Translations under genes and position numbers: made by a program
Notes under the pieces: model-generated
The model's input: the letters and a program-made list of their open reading frames with translations, nothing else
Told to the model about the DNA's origin: nothing
The model's database searches: none
DNA from: Parcubacteria group bacterium Gr01-1014_30
GTDB taxonomy: Bacteria > Patescibacteriota > Minisyncoccia > Minisyncoccales > 2-12-FULL-40-12
Direction of reading: 5' to 3'
Length of the DNA: 45,127 nt
NCBI GenBank assembly: GCA_007376185.1
Contig: VMFS01000009.1
Coordinates: forward strand, 1 to 45,127
Shown here: piece by piece, positions 9,088-18,649 of the stretch
Numbering within the stretch: position 1 is the stretch's first letter
Layout: each line of letters begins with the position of its first letter

Positions 9088-9512
9088 CCAGCTTGCCCAA
9101 AACAGAGGAGGAATTGAAAAAGAAGCTGCTGCCGGAGCAGTATCGAGTGATGAGAGAAGCCGGCACCGAGCCGCCTTTTTCCGGCAAATACGTTCACACC
9201 AAAGACAAAGGAATGTACAGGTGTGCAGTCTGTGGAGCTGAGCTTTTTTCTTCTGACGCCAAGTTTGACTCGGGAACCGGCTGGCCGAGTTTTACAGAGC
9301 CCGCCAATCTTAAAAACATTGAACTTCGGGAAGACAGGAGTTTGGGTATGCTGCGAAAGGAGGTGTTGTGCAAAAAATGCGGTTCGCATCTAGGCCATGT
9401 CTTTTCGGATGGCCCGCCAGACCGCGGCGGAAAAAGATACTGCATTAATTCTGTGTGTTTGGAACTTGCCAGACCTTTGTCAACACCAGGTGTTGACAAA
9501 GACAGGTGTTGA
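9084..9512 (+). CDS. msrB: peptide-methionine (R)-S-oxide reductase MsrB
   Basis: [53 protein letters not shown]...[24 protein letters not shown]. Confidence 0.95.
   Translation: MTSLPKTEEELKKKLLPEQYRVMREAGTEPPFSGKYVHTKDKGMYRCAVCGAELFSSDAKFDSGTGWPSFTEPANLKNIELREDRSLGMLRKEVLCKKCGSHLGHVFSDGPPDRGGKRYCINSVCLELARPLSTPGVDKDRC
9478..9503. repeat. near-perfect palindrome at the msrB 3' end
   Basis: TTTGTCAACACC-AGGTGTTGACAAA, then ACAGGTGTTGACAG. Confidence 0.7.
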
Positions 9513-9530
9513 CAGAGGATTTTCTTGAGC

Positions 9531-9559
9531 TTGACATTTTTTGACAGGTTTGCTATAAT
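9531..9559 (+). promoter_or_regulatory. sigma70-type promoter
   Basis: TTGACA (9531-9536), 17-nt spacer, TATAAT (9554-9559). Confidence 0.75.
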
Positions 9560-9731
9560 TATGGTATAGTAATTTTGCACTTTTACAATATATTTTTACT
9601 ACTTGCGAAGTTGGTTGCGAATTAGAGATTATCTAATTGGTGTTTTCTAACCCGCAACTAACAGGAACGCCGCTGGTATCTAGCAATAGGGCTGGAGCTG
9701 GTAGGTGGTCCGCTCACAAGGAGAGACAGTC

Positions 9732-10388
9732 ATGGCTACCATCGTGGAAGACGTGACCCACGGACAGTTGGAGGAAGTTAAGCGTATGGCGAAAGCCGCC
9801 GGCGTCGGGAAAGACCTGTTTCAGACAGAATTTCTCGACAATGGTGCGTTGGCCAGTTTGTTTCGTAGGGTCGGCGAGAAGTCGGTGAAGCCGCCGCTTC
9901 TGACCGAAATCGACACCGTTGAGTTACCGTCAGTAGAGCGGTTCGTGGCAGCCGATGCCTTCGGACCCAACAATCCGGACGGCATCAGGTTTTTCCTCGG
10001 CGACAATTTCAAGAAGCTGTTTTTTGGCAAGACGGAGGCAAACGTTCACGCGGCGACACTGGCCATTCACCGGCTCAACCGGAAGTCGGTTGATGAGCCT
10101 ATCCGTCGCGAGCTCACTCCGAGCCGCGAGGAGACGGCGCTTGCTCACTTCTACGAGCTGATTAAGCGTCAGCCAAGAGGCGAGCGGGGCAAGCTGCCGA
10201 CCGACGGCACCTTGATCATCGCTTACATCTATGATGTCAATGAGATCGGCGGTGATAATGGCAAGGGGACTCTTTGGGCCGTGGGCGCGGACTGGAACTC
10301 GTTCAGCGCCGGGTGGAGCGTGAACGCCCTCTCCGTTGAGGATCCGTTTCCGTGGCTTCAGGGCCGCCGCGTTCTCTCCCGTAAGTAG
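9732..10388 (+). CDS. hypothetical protein (higher-GC cassette)
   Basis: MATIVEDVTHGQLEEVKRMAKAAGVG...WNSFSAGWSVNALSVEDPFPWLQGRRVLSRK; AAGGAGAGACAGTC upstream of ATG 9732. Confidence 0.75.
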   Translation: MATIVEDVTHGQLEEVKRMAKAAGVGKDLFQTEFLDNGALASLFRRVGEKSVKPPLLTEIDTVELPSVERFVAADAFGPNNPDGIRFFLGDNFKKLFFGKTEANVHAATLAIHRLNRKSVDEPIRRELTPSREETALAHFYELIKRQPRGERGKLPTDGTLIIAYIYDVNEIGGDNGKGTLWAVGADWNSFSAGWSVNALSVEDPFPWLQGRRVLSRK

Positions 10389-10430
10389 TTTTGGAACTTG
10401 GGTTTTCGTATCCTTGGTTCTTGGTTCTGC

Positions 10431-10463
10431 GGCGCCGAATGTGTTGTCAACACATTCGGCGCT
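10431..10463 (+). terminator. Rho-independent terminator, near-perfect palindrome
   Basis: GCGCCGAATGTGTTGTCAACACATTCGGCGC followed by TTTTC. Confidence 0.8.
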
Positions 10464-10629
10464 TTTCAATTCTTTTAATTTCTTATAAAATATGCCTTGG
10501 ATAGTAGGCGAATCTGCCTGTGGTCAAGGCTGCAGGCGGCCGAATTCTAGAAAAGGAAGGGAAAAGGGACAGTCCGGGGACTGTTCCTAACAAACCCCTA
10601 ACAAACCCCACTTTTTGCCAGGTTGATTT

Positions 10630-10893
10630 GTGGCCGTCCGCCTCTGTTTTTTGCAAGACAGATTAAAATTATCAATCCACCCCGACAAAATCTTCACCAA
10701 AACCCTTGCTTCCGGCGTTGACTTCCTGGGCTGGATTCACTTTCCCGACCACAGAATTTTGAGGACAACCACGAAGAGGAGAGTGTTAAGGAGAGTATAT
10801 ACATTGCTAACTCCTGAAACTATAAATTCTTATCTGAGTCTAATGAAATGGGGGAATGCTTATAAATTATGCAGGTATTTGAGAAAAGTTTAG
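10630..10893 (+). pseudogene. C-terminal remnant of a reverse transcriptase (RNA-directed DNA polymerase)
   Basis: FLQDRLKLSIHPDKIFTKTLASGVDFLGWIHFPDHRILRTTTKRR resembles the RT palm-end/thumb region; the YxDD-bearing part is absent. Confidence 0.6.
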
Positions 10894-10933
10894 GGCTTGG
10901 CAAGATTCCCCGTTTAGATTATACTTAGTTATC

Positions 10934-12199
10934 ATGTCAGAGCAGTTTCTAATCCGCGGAGGGAGAAAACTTCTGGGGCAAATTCAGGTTCGTGGAGCCA
11001 AGAACGCTTCTTTTCCTCTTTTGGCGGCTTGCCTTTTAACCAAAGAACCGTGCTTTATTTCCAACTTGCCGCTTGTCCAAGACGTTTTGCGACAGCTTAG
11101 CATTCTGGAAAAAATAGGGGCTCAGGTCTCGTGGCTCGGAAAACGTAGCATTAAGATTGTTTGTTCAGACATTGACCCCAAAGATTTGCCTTTTGATATT
11201 ATCACTTATTTTCGCGGCTCAATAGTGCTTTTGGGGCCGCTCTTGGCGCGTTTTGGCAAAATAAAGTTTCCGCTGCCCGGGGGCTGTCTGATAGGGGCCA
11301 GGTCAATAGACACGCACTTGGACGCTTTTTCCCAGATGGGCGTGAAATTGCGGGCAGAAGGAAAAAACTTTTATTTTGAAGGGAGACCTAAGGCATCCTC
11401 GGTAACTTTGCGGGAGTTCAGCGTTACGGCCACTGAAAACGTGATTCTGGCCGCGGCTTCAAAAGCAAAGGAAACTTTACTCAAAATCGCTGACCAGGAC
11501 TACGAGGTTCAGGGATTGGTAAGTGTTTTGAGAAAAATGGGAGCAAAGGTTGAGCAAAAAACCGCCCACACCATCAAGGTTAGCGGGAGTAAAAAACTAA
11601 AGGGATTTAAGCATACCATAATGCCCGACCCTTTAGAGACCGGCACTTTTGCGGCGATGGCTTTGGCGACAAAAAGCAAAGTTCTGATTAGAGGAGCGGC
11701 AGTTGATTTTTTGGAGCTTTTTTTAAAAAGATTGCGCGATTTCGGCGCGAAGTTTGAAGTTTTGAAAGGAGGCAAAGAGATTTTAATTTTACCTTCAAAA
11801 GTTCTTAAAATGGACAAAATCCAAAGCTTGCCTTACCCCGGGGTACACACTGACTTGCAGCCAGAGCTTGGCGTTTTAGCCACTCAATCTAGAGGACCTA
11901 CCCTTATTCATGACCCTCTGTACGAAGGCCGCTTGAAATACTTGGAAGAATTGAACAAAATGGGAGCTAGCATTATTTTTTGTGACCCCCACAGAGCAAT
12001 AATCAACGGCCCAACCCGTCTTGTGGGAAAGGAAATTCCTTCTTTGGACATTCGCTCGGGAGCCGCTTTCTTGACGGCGGGGCTGGTGGCTTCGGGGAAT
12101 ACCATAATCAACAACATCTATCAAATAGACAGAGGGTACGAAAGAATAGAAGAGAGATTACAGGGCTTGGGAGCAGATATAACGAGGGTATCCGTATGA
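10934..12199 (+). CDS. murA: UDP-N-acetylglucosamine 1-carboxyvinyltransferase
   Basis: FLIRGGRKLLGQIQVRGAKNASFPLLAACLL...ATENVILAA...YPGVHTDLQPELGVLATQSRG...DIRSGAAFLTAGLVASG. Confidence 0.95.
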   Translation: MSEQFLIRGGRKLLGQIQVRGAKNASFPLLAACLLTKEPCFISNLPLVQDVLRQLSILEKIGAQVSWLGKRSIKIVCSDIDPKDLPFDIITYFRGSIVLLGPLLARFGKIKFPLPGGCLIGARSIDTHLDAFSQMGVKLRAEGKNFYFEGRPKASSVTLREFSVTATENVILAAASKAKETLLKIADQDYEVQGLVSVLRKMGAKVEQKTAHTIKVSGSKKLKGFKHTIMPDPLETGTFAAMALATKSKVLIRGAAVDFLELFLKRLRDFGAKFEVLKGGKEILILPSKVLKMDKIQSLPYPGVHTDLQPELGVLATQSRGPTLIHDPLYEGRLKYLEELNKMGASIIFCDPHRAIINGPTRLVGKEIPSLDIRSGAAFLTAGLVASGNTIINNIYQIDRGYERIEERLQGLGADITRVSV

Positions 12200-12204
12200 T
12201 ACCC

Positions 12205-12313
12205 GAGCACCCCGCCCTCTAAGCTGTTGGATTTATTCCCGAAAGTAAATTTTCTGCTCGTGATAGGATTTACCCTGCGGATGATGTCAAATAGCATAGA
12301 GGGCGGGGTGCTC
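12205..12313. mobile_element. gene-less GIY-YIG-family palindromic element with 17-bp perfect terminal inverted repeats, reverse orientation
   Basis: GAGCACCCCGCCCTCTA (12205-12221) / TAGAGGGCGGGGTGCTC (12297-12313). Confidence 0.7.
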
Positions 12314-12340
12314 GCTCAATTATAAAATAATTTCACTCGC

Positions 12341-13348
12341 ATGTTTTTAAGAAAAATTGGAATTGACCTCGGCACTTGCAATTCTTTGGTTTTCGTTCCA
12401 GGCAAAGGTATAGTTTTGCAAGAACCCTCGGTTGTTGCCGTTACCCTTGCCGAAAATAAAATTTTGGCGGTAGGCCAGGAAGCTAAAGAAATGACGGGTA
12501 GAACTCCAGACACCATCAGGGTTTACAGGCCTCTAAAAGACGGCGTGATAGCTGATTATAAGGTAGCGCAGGCCATGCTCAAACATTTTATCGACAAGGT
12601 TTCAGGCAGCTTCAGGTTTTTAAAACCCGAATTGATGATAGGGGTGCCAGCTGGCATAACTTCCACGGAAAGAAGGGCCGTGATTGAAGCGGGCTCGTGG
12701 GCCGGAGCAAAACAAGTTTTTGTGGCAAAGGAACCCATTTTGGCCGCTATTGGAGCAGGCATCCCCATCAACTCTTACTCAGGATACATGGTTGTTGACA
12801 TTGGCGGAGGGACTTCTGAGGTTGCCGTGATTTCGCTGGGCGGCATAGTTACGTCAAGTTCTGTCAGAGTGGCCGGCGACAAAATGGACTTTGCCATAGC
12901 AAACTTCATTAAAAAGAAATACAACTTGGCGATTGGAGAGCGCACTGCCGAAGAAGTGAAAATAAAAATCGGCACGGCTCAGCCCAAAAAGCAGGAAGAG
13001 TTTTTGGAGATTCGCGGCCGAGACCTAATTTCCGGTCTGCCAAAGAACGTTAAAGTTTCTTCAAACGAGGTTGCCGAAGCTTTAGCTGAGCCTCTCTCCG
13101 ACATTATAAAAGCGATAAAAGCCGTGCTCTGGGACACTCCAGCCGAATTGTCAGCCGACGTGATGGACAAAGGCATGACGCTGACGGGGGGCGGATCCAT
13201 TTTGAGAAACATCGATGAGTTAATAGCTAAGTCAACCGGCGTTCCTTGTTTCTTAGCCGCAGACCCGCTTTCTTGCGTTGCCAAAGGAACTGGAGTGGTG
13301 CTTGAAAACTTGGAAGTTTACAAGAAAAGTATAATGTCAAAGAAATAG
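12341..13348 (+). CDS. mreB: rod shape-determining protein MreB (paralogue 1)
   Basis: KIGIDLGTCNSLVFVPGKGIVLQEPSVVAV...GVPAGITSTERRAVIEA...MVVDIGGGTSEVAVISLGGIV. Confidence 0.92.
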   Translation: MFLRKIGIDLGTCNSLVFVPGKGIVLQEPSVVAVTLAENKILAVGQEAKEMTGRTPDTIRVYRPLKDGVIADYKVAQAMLKHFIDKVSGSFRFLKPELMIGVPAGITSTERRAVIEAGSWAGAKQVFVAKEPILAAIGAGIPINSYSGYMVVDIGGGTSEVAVISLGGIVTSSSVRVAGDKMDFAIANFIKKKYNLAIGERTAEEVKIKIGTAQPKKQEEFLEIRGRDLISGLPKNVKVSSNEVAEALAEPLSDIIKAIKAVLWDTPAELSADVMDKGMTLTGGGSILRNIDELIAKSTGVPCFLAADPLSCVAKGTGVVLENLEVYKKSIMSKK

Positions 13349-13400
13349 TTACATTTCATCACTTTATAATGATGATATGCTGATATGATGAAATGTTAAT

Positions 13401-14084
13401 ATGATTTTGAGTAATCAAAAAAAACTTGAATATCTAAAAAAACTGGTTGAAGCAAATAAACTCACTCATGCTTTGCTGGTTTCCGGGGTCACGGCAAAAG
13501 AGTTTGTTCTGCAGCTGTTTGGCCACGACATCAGCAAAGTCCACCCCGATTTTGTTGTTGTTGGGCTCAAAGAGGAAGAGATTAAGATATCTCAAGTTCG
13601 CGACTGCATATGGCGTCTGTCTTTGAAACCATCCACAGCTCTCCTGAAAGTAGCTGTAATAAACCAGGCTCATCTTATGAATCAGGAAGCGCAATCGGCG
13701 CTTTTGAAAACATTGGAGGAGCCCAAGGGAGAGGCTTTCTTGGTTTTGGTAACCGAATTTCCCGACGCCCTTTTGCCGACGATTATTTCGCGAGTTCAGA
13801 GAGTTAAGTTTTTTTCGCAAGAAGCTGACAAACCGAGAGATTATTCAGGGATAACGGCTTTGACGAAAGCCGACTTGGCCGAGCGTTTTAAGTACGCGGA
13901 AAATATTTCCAAGTCGCCCGCCTTGTCGGGAGTTTTAACTACCTGGTTGTATTATTTCAGGAGGGACGTTATCAAAAACAAGGCAATTCTTCAAAAAATC
14001 CAAAACACGCTTTTTTTAATAGAGAGAACCAACGTTAACCGGCGTCTGGCGCTTGAAACTTTAATGCTTCATGAAAACTTTTAG
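13401..14084 (+). CDS. DNA polymerase III delta'-like protein
   Basis: LTHALLVSG...LKVAVINQAHLMNQEAQSALLKTLEEPKGEAFLVLVTEFPDALLPTIISRVQRVKF. Confidence 0.8.
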   Translation: MILSNQKKLEYLKKLVEANKLTHALLVSGVTAKEFVLQLFGHDISKVHPDFVVVGLKEEEIKISQVRDCIWRLSLKPSTALLKVAVINQAHLMNQEAQSALLKTLEEPKGEAFLVLVTEFPDALLPTIISRVQRVKFFSQEADKPRDYSGITALTKADLAERFKYAENISKSPALSGVLTTWLYYFRRDVIKNKAILQKIQNTLFLIERTNVNRRLALETLMLHENF

Positions 14085-14289
14085 AGAAAAACGTTTTCAA
14101 ATTGGAAATATCGGCGGCAGAAGTTACAACTACCAAGTTCAAACTGTTGCTGCCGAGGGCGAAAGTTACTGTATTGAAGTTATGTTGAATTCGGGCAATT
14201 GGGTTTGCGTAGATGGTTCTGGAACTTCAGAACAGTATGTAGGCGACCCTGATTGTTCAGCTGCCCAGCAAACCAAATTGTGCAATTAG
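14071..14289 (+). CDS. small ORF resembling a pilin-like C-terminal fragment; may be a remnant
   Basis: YCIEVMLNSGNWVCVDGSGTSEQYVGDPDCSAAQQTKLCN; overlaps the upstream gene. Confidence 0.35.
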   Translation: MKTFREKRFQIGNIGGRSYNYQVQTVAAEGESYCIEVMLNSGNWVCVDGSGTSEQYVGDPDCSAAQQTKLCN

Positions 14290-14304
14290 TAACTATTAAC
14301 TGCT

Positions 14305-14880
14305 ATGTTGGATAAAGAAAACATAAATTATAAAGATATCGTAAACGGAATTAAGCCCGAGCTGCAAAAAGTCATTAGTTTTATGGAAAGGGAGACCTCG
14401 AAAATTCGCACGAGCAGAGCCACGCCTTCTTTGGTTGAAGACGTTGTGGTTGACTGTTTCGGGCAGAAGTTTCCTTTAAAGCAGTTATCGGCCATTTCCA
14501 CGCCAGAAGCTAGACAAATTCTTATCCAGCCTTGGGACAAATCGTACACTGAAGGCATAGTTGCTGCTCTGGAAAAAACTGGGATAGGGGCAAATCCGGT
14601 GGTTGACAAAGACGCCGTCAGGCTGACTCTGCCGCCTCTAACCCAAGAGTACCGGAAAAACTTGTTTTCACTTTTAGCCGAAAAAAAAGAGCAGAGCCGG
14701 CAAACGGTCAGAAGGTGGAGAGACGAGGCTTGGGACGAGATTCAAGAAAGATTTAAGGAAGGCAAAATAAGAGAAGACGACAAGTTCAGGGGCAAAGAAG
14801 AGCTTCAGAAGTTGGTGGATGAGTATAACAAGAAGATTGAGGAGTTGACAGAGAGAAAACATAAAGAAATTTTAGAATAA
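14305..14880 (+). CDS. frr: ribosome recycling factor
   Basis: TSKIRTSRATPSLVEDVVVDCFGQKFPLKQLSAISTPEARQILIQPWDKS. Confidence 0.95.
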   Translation: MLDKENINYKDIVNGIKPELQKVISFMERETSKIRTSRATPSLVEDVVVDCFGQKFPLKQLSAISTPEARQILIQPWDKSYTEGIVAALEKTGIGANPVVDKDAVRLTLPPLTQEYRKNLFSLLAEKKEQSRQTVRRWRDEAWDEIQERFKEGKIREDDKFRGKEELQKLVDEYNKKIEELTERKHKEILE

Positions 14881-15971
14881 TGGTGTTCACCGTTATCATC
14901 GTAGTTTTTTCGCTGATTCTACTTATAATCCTTCATGAGTTGGGGCATTTTTTGGTTGCCAAGAAATTTGGAGTAAAAGTTGAAGAGTTCGGCGTGTTTT
15001 TGCCGCCACGTTTGTTCGACAAGAAAATTGGAGAGACAATCTACTCTCTAAACTTAATCCCTCTTGGGGCTTTCGTGAGAGTTTTGGGAGAGGAAGGCGA
15101 GGCAGGAATTCACGACATCAGGAGTTTTGCTTCAAAACCAATTTGGCAGAGGGCCGCAATTGTTGCAGGCGGCGTGGTTTCTTTCTGGCTGGTGGCGGCT
15201 TTTTTGATGAGTTTCGTTATGTGGCTTGGTTCTCCCACTGCGGTTTCAGACGATGACAAAGGCCTCTTAATAAATCCAAAAGTGCAGATTAGTATGATAG
15301 CTTCGGCGTCGCCGGCTCAAGCTGCCGGCTTGAGAGTTGGAGACACTATAAGAAAATTCGAAATTCGAAATTCGAAATTCGAAATTAACAAAGTAAAAGA
15401 GGTTCAGGAGTTGACAGAGCAATATAAGGGTCAAGAGATTATTTTGCAAGTTGAGCGAGGTAAGGAGGTTTTTAATATTTCTTTGGTGCCGCGCGTTTCG
15501 CCGCCAGAGGGCGAGGGAGCAATGGGAGTTGTTTTAGTAAGGACAGCTTTGGAGAGGCATCCTTGGTATCTAGCGCCCATCAAAGGTATTGAAGCTACCT
15601 TAACAATGACCGGAAACATAATAGCCGCTTTGGCGGGTCTCCTATCAAACTTGGTTTTGGGCAAAGGCGTTCCGCCGGGAGCCGATTTGACCGGACCCGT
15701 TGGCATAGTGGCTTTAATGACTCAGTTTTTCCAGCTCGGGCTGGCCAACTACCTGCAGTTTATCGCCGCAATCTCAATTTACCTTGCCATTTTCAACATC
15801 CTGCCCATACCAGCGCTTGACGGCGGAAAACTTATGTTTTTGTTTATTGAGAAAGTAAAAGGACGGTCGGTTAACCAAAAACTTGAACAAAAAGTTACCG
15901 CCTTTTTCTTCAGCGTCCTGCTTTTGCTTATTGCTTTGATTACGATAAGAGACATAACCCGACTTTTCTAA
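14880..15971 (+). CDS. rseP: site-2 protease RseP (M50, PDZ)
   Basis: ILHELGHFLVAKKFGVKVEEFGVFLPPRLF (HExxH); ILPIPALDGGKLMFLFIE. Confidence 0.93.
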   Translation: MVFTVIIVVFSLILLIILHELGHFLVAKKFGVKVEEFGVFLPPRLFDKKIGETIYSLNLIPLGAFVRVLGEEGEAGIHDIRSFASKPIWQRAAIVAGGVVSFWLVAAFLMSFVMWLGSPTAVSDDDKGLLINPKVQISMIASASPAQAAGLRVGDTIRKFEIRNSKFEINKVKEVQELTEQYKGQEIILQVERGKEVFNISLVPRVSPPEGEGAMGVVLVRTALERHPWYLAPIKGIEATLTMTGNIIAALAGLLSNLVLGKGVPPGADLTGPVGIVALMTQFFQLGLANYLQFIAAISIYLAIFNILPIPALDGGKLMFLFIEKVKGRSVNQKLEQKVTAFFFSVLLLLIALITIRDITRLF

Positions 15972-15974
15972 CCT

Positions 15975-17216
15975 ATGCGACAATCCCAACTTTTTACTAA
16001 AACGTCAAGGGAAGCGCCAAAAGATGAGCAGGCCTTGAACGCAAAATTGCTCATGAGAGCCGGTTTCGTGCACAAAAATTCAGCCGGAGTTTATTCTTTT
16101 TTGCCTCTGGGCTGGCGGGTTTTGAGCAAAATAGCCGACATCGTGAGAGAAGAAATGGCGGCTATAGGAGGACAAGAGATTTTCCTTCCGGTTTTGGTTG
16201 ATAAAAGATATTACAAAGCCACGGGTAGGGCAAACGTTGACATAACTTTTGAAGCAAAAGGCAAAAGCCACGATACTGGCGAGTTTATAATCGGCTGGAG
16301 CCACGAGGAAGTTTTGACAGAGATTGCTTCCCGTTTTGTCTTCTCTTTCAAGGACCTGCCTTTTGCTGCTTATCAGATACAGACAAAAGCCAGGGCAGAG
16401 CCCAGAGCCAAGTCGGGTCTTTTGCGAGGCAGAGAGTTCGTAATGAAAGACCTTTACAGCTTTCACGCCTCAAAAGAAGACCTCTTGCGTTATTACGAGG
16501 AGGTAAAGAAGGCCTACTTTAAAATATTTAAGCGCTGCGGACTGGAAACAATTTATACTTTAGCTTCGGGAGGCGTGTTCACCATGAGTAACACTCACGA
16601 GTTTCAGGTTGTCGCTCCCTTGGGCGAAGATACTATATACGTTTGCCAAAAATGCAAATACGCCGAGAATAAAGAAGTTTCAAAAATTAGAGGCATTAGC
16701 AAGTGTCCCAAATGCTCAGGCCAAATACAAGAAAAAAGATCTATTGAGGTTGGCAACATTTTTCCCTTGGGCGAGAAGTACTCGAAGGCCTTTGATTTGC
16801 GCTTTACCGACAAAAAAGGCGAGAAAAAGTACGTAGTAATGGGGTCTTACGGCATTGGGTTGAGCAGAACAATGGGCGCCGTTGTGGAAGTTCACCATGA
16901 CCAAGAAGGAATTATCTGGCCAAAAGAAATAGCTCCTTTCGGAGCGCATTTGATTTTGTTGGGTGAGGAGTCAAAAGTTAAAGAAGTTAGCGAGAGTTTG
17001 TACGGAAGTTTGAAAAAACATGGAGTTGAAGTATTATATGATGACAGGGAGCAAAAGACAGTTGGAGAGAAATTTGCCGACGCCGACTTAATTGGGATTC
17101 CCTGGAGAATCGTGATCAGCGAGAGAACATTGCAGAAAGATTGCGCGGAATTGAAAAAGAGAAATGATAAAAAAGTAAAGTTGGTGAAAATAAAAAATGT
17201 TCAACAAACTATTTAG
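15975..17216 (+). CDS. proS: prolyl-tRNA synthetase, short form
   Basis: MRQSQLFTKTSREAPKDEQALNAKLLMRAGFVHKNSAGVYSFLPLGWRVLSKI...RAEPRAKSGLLRGREFVMKDLYSFH. Confidence 0.93.
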   Translation: MRQSQLFTKTSREAPKDEQALNAKLLMRAGFVHKNSAGVYSFLPLGWRVLSKIADIVREEMAAIGGQEIFLPVLVDKRYYKATGRANVDITFEAKGKSHDTGEFIIGWSHEEVLTEIASRFVFSFKDLPFAAYQIQTKARAEPRAKSGLLRGREFVMKDLYSFHASKEDLLRYYEEVKKAYFKIFKRCGLETIYTLASGGVFTMSNTHEFQVVAPLGEDTIYVCQKCKYAENKEVSKIRGISKCPKCSGQIQEKRSIEVGNIFPLGEKYSKAFDLRFTDKKGEKKYVVMGSYGIGLSRTMGAVVEVHHDQEGIIWPKEIAPFGAHLILLGEESKVKEVSESLYGSLKKHGVEVLYDDREQKTVGEKFADADLIGIPWRIVISERTLQKDCAELKKRNDKKVKLVKIKNVQQTI

Positions 17217-18336
17217 TCGTTTTTCCGAAGACATTGCCATTGATCTGGGAACGGCCAATTCCCGCGTTTACGTTCGGAACAAAGGTATAGTGATTATGGA
17301 GCCTTCTGTGGTGGCCATAAACCAAAAAACCGGACAGGTTTTGGCCATTGGTAACGAAGCCAAAAAAATGGTGGGCAGGACTCCGGCCCATATTGTGGCC
17401 ACGAGACCCTTGGTTTCGGGGGTGGTTTCCGACTTTGAAGTAACAGAGCAGATGCTTAAATACTTTATTGAGAAAGTCAGAAAGAAGCATTTGATTATCA
17501 ACCCCGCCCCGCGAGTGATTATGGGTATTCCCTGCGGCGTTACCGAAGTTGAAAAAAAAGCCGTTAAAGACGCAGCCAGGTCTGCGGGAGCCAGAGATGT
17601 GTTTATAATTGAGGAACCCATGGCCGCTGCCATTGGCGCAAGATTGCCAACTCAGGAGGCCGGTGGAAACTTCATCGTTGACATTGGCGGAGGCACCACT
17701 GACATTGCTGTAATTTCTCTCGGCGGAATAGTGATATCCAAGACCTTGAAAGTGGCCGGAGACCGCTTAAACCAAGACATCATCCAGTTTGCGCAGGACG
17801 AGTATAAATTGTTAATCGGCGAGAGAACGGCCGAAGCCATTAAAATAAACATAGGCTCGGCTTACTATGCAAGCTCCGGATCAAAACCTCAAAGAGCGGC
17901 AGCAACAAAAAGTAAAGGAAGCAAAAAAGAGGTCTCGCAAACAAACGGCGGAGCCGATAACTCAAAAAAAGAGATGCCTATGCGCGGCAGAAACTTAGTT
18001 ACCGGTTTACCCGAGGAAATTATGGTTGGGAAGCAGGAAATAAAAAGCGCGATGGAAAAGTCGATTCGCCTTATTGTTGAAGAGGTCAAAAAGACAATAG
18101 AAGAGGCGCCGCCGGAACTTTTGGCCGACGTTATGACCAGAGGAGTGCAAATGGCAGGCGGCGGGTCTCTTTTGCGAGGCATAGACGTTTTAATTCAAAA
18201 AGAGACCAAGATTCCCACAACCGTCATTGAAGATCCCTTAACAGCCGTTGTGAGGGGAGCCGGCATGGTTTTGGAAAACTTGGACGAACTGCAGGATGTT
18301 TTGGTGGAAACCAAGGAGCTGGAACCGCCCCGTTAA
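17197..18336 (+). CDS. mreB: rod shape-determining protein MreB (paralogue 2) with a hydrophilic insert
   Basis: DIAIDLGTANSRVYVRNKGIVIMEPSVVAINQKTGQVLAIGNEAKKMVGRTP; insert SGSKPQRAAATKSKGSKKEVSQTNGGADNSKK. Confidence 0.93.
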   Translation: MFNKLFSRFSEDIAIDLGTANSRVYVRNKGIVIMEPSVVAINQKTGQVLAIGNEAKKMVGRTPAHIVATRPLVSGVVSDFEVTEQMLKYFIEKVRKKHLIINPAPRVIMGIPCGVTEVEKKAVKDAARSAGARDVFIIEEPMAAAIGARLPTQEAGGNFIVDIGGGTTDIAVISLGGIVISKTLKVAGDRLNQDIIQFAQDEYKLLIGERTAEAIKINIGSAYYASSGSKPQRAAATKSKGSKKEVSQTNGGADNSKKEMPMRGRNLVTGLPEEIMVGKQEIKSAMEKSIRLIVEEVKKTIEEAPPELLADVMTRGVQMAGGGSLLRGIDVLIQKETKIPTTVIEDPLTAVVRGAGMVLENLDELQDVLVETKELEPPR

Positions 18337-18352
18337 TCTTACATCTTACGTC

Positions 18353-18649
18353 ATGATAACGAAGGAAGAAGTTAAGAAAGTCGCCAAACTGGCCCGCTTG
18401 GGTTTAACCGAAAAAGAAATAGTGAAGTACCAAAAAGAACTTTCGGCTATTTTGGGTTATTTTGAAAAACTCAAAGAGATTGATGTTTCAGGGGTTGAAC
18501 CGATGAGCCACTCGGTTCGTGTTGAGAATGTTATGAGAGTAGACGTTGCTAGCGAAAAACGCAAAGCGAAAAGTGCACAACTGACGGAGTTGATGCCCGA
18601 AACAAAAAACGGTTACTTGAAAGTCAAATCAATTCTCAATGGACATTGA
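18353..18649 (+). CDS. gatC: Asp-tRNA(Asn)/Glu-tRNA(Gln) amidotransferase subunit C
   Basis: MITKEEVKKVAKLARLGLTEKEIVKYQKELSAILGYFEKLKEIDVSGVEPMSHS; ORF track begins at 18296 upstream. Confidence 0.92.
   Translation: MITKEEVKKVAKLARLGLTEKEIVKYQKELSAILGYFEKLKEIDVSGVEPMSHSVRVENVMRVDVASEKRKAKSAQLTELMPETKNGYLKVKSILNGH

Noticed and set aside
11509-13284. Long minus-strand ORFs opposite murA and mreB
   Set aside because: Fully antisense to strongly recognised genes with no independent support.
15354-15387. CRISPR-like short repeat array
   Set aside because: Simple tandem AAATTCG repeats without spacers; no cas genes in the window.
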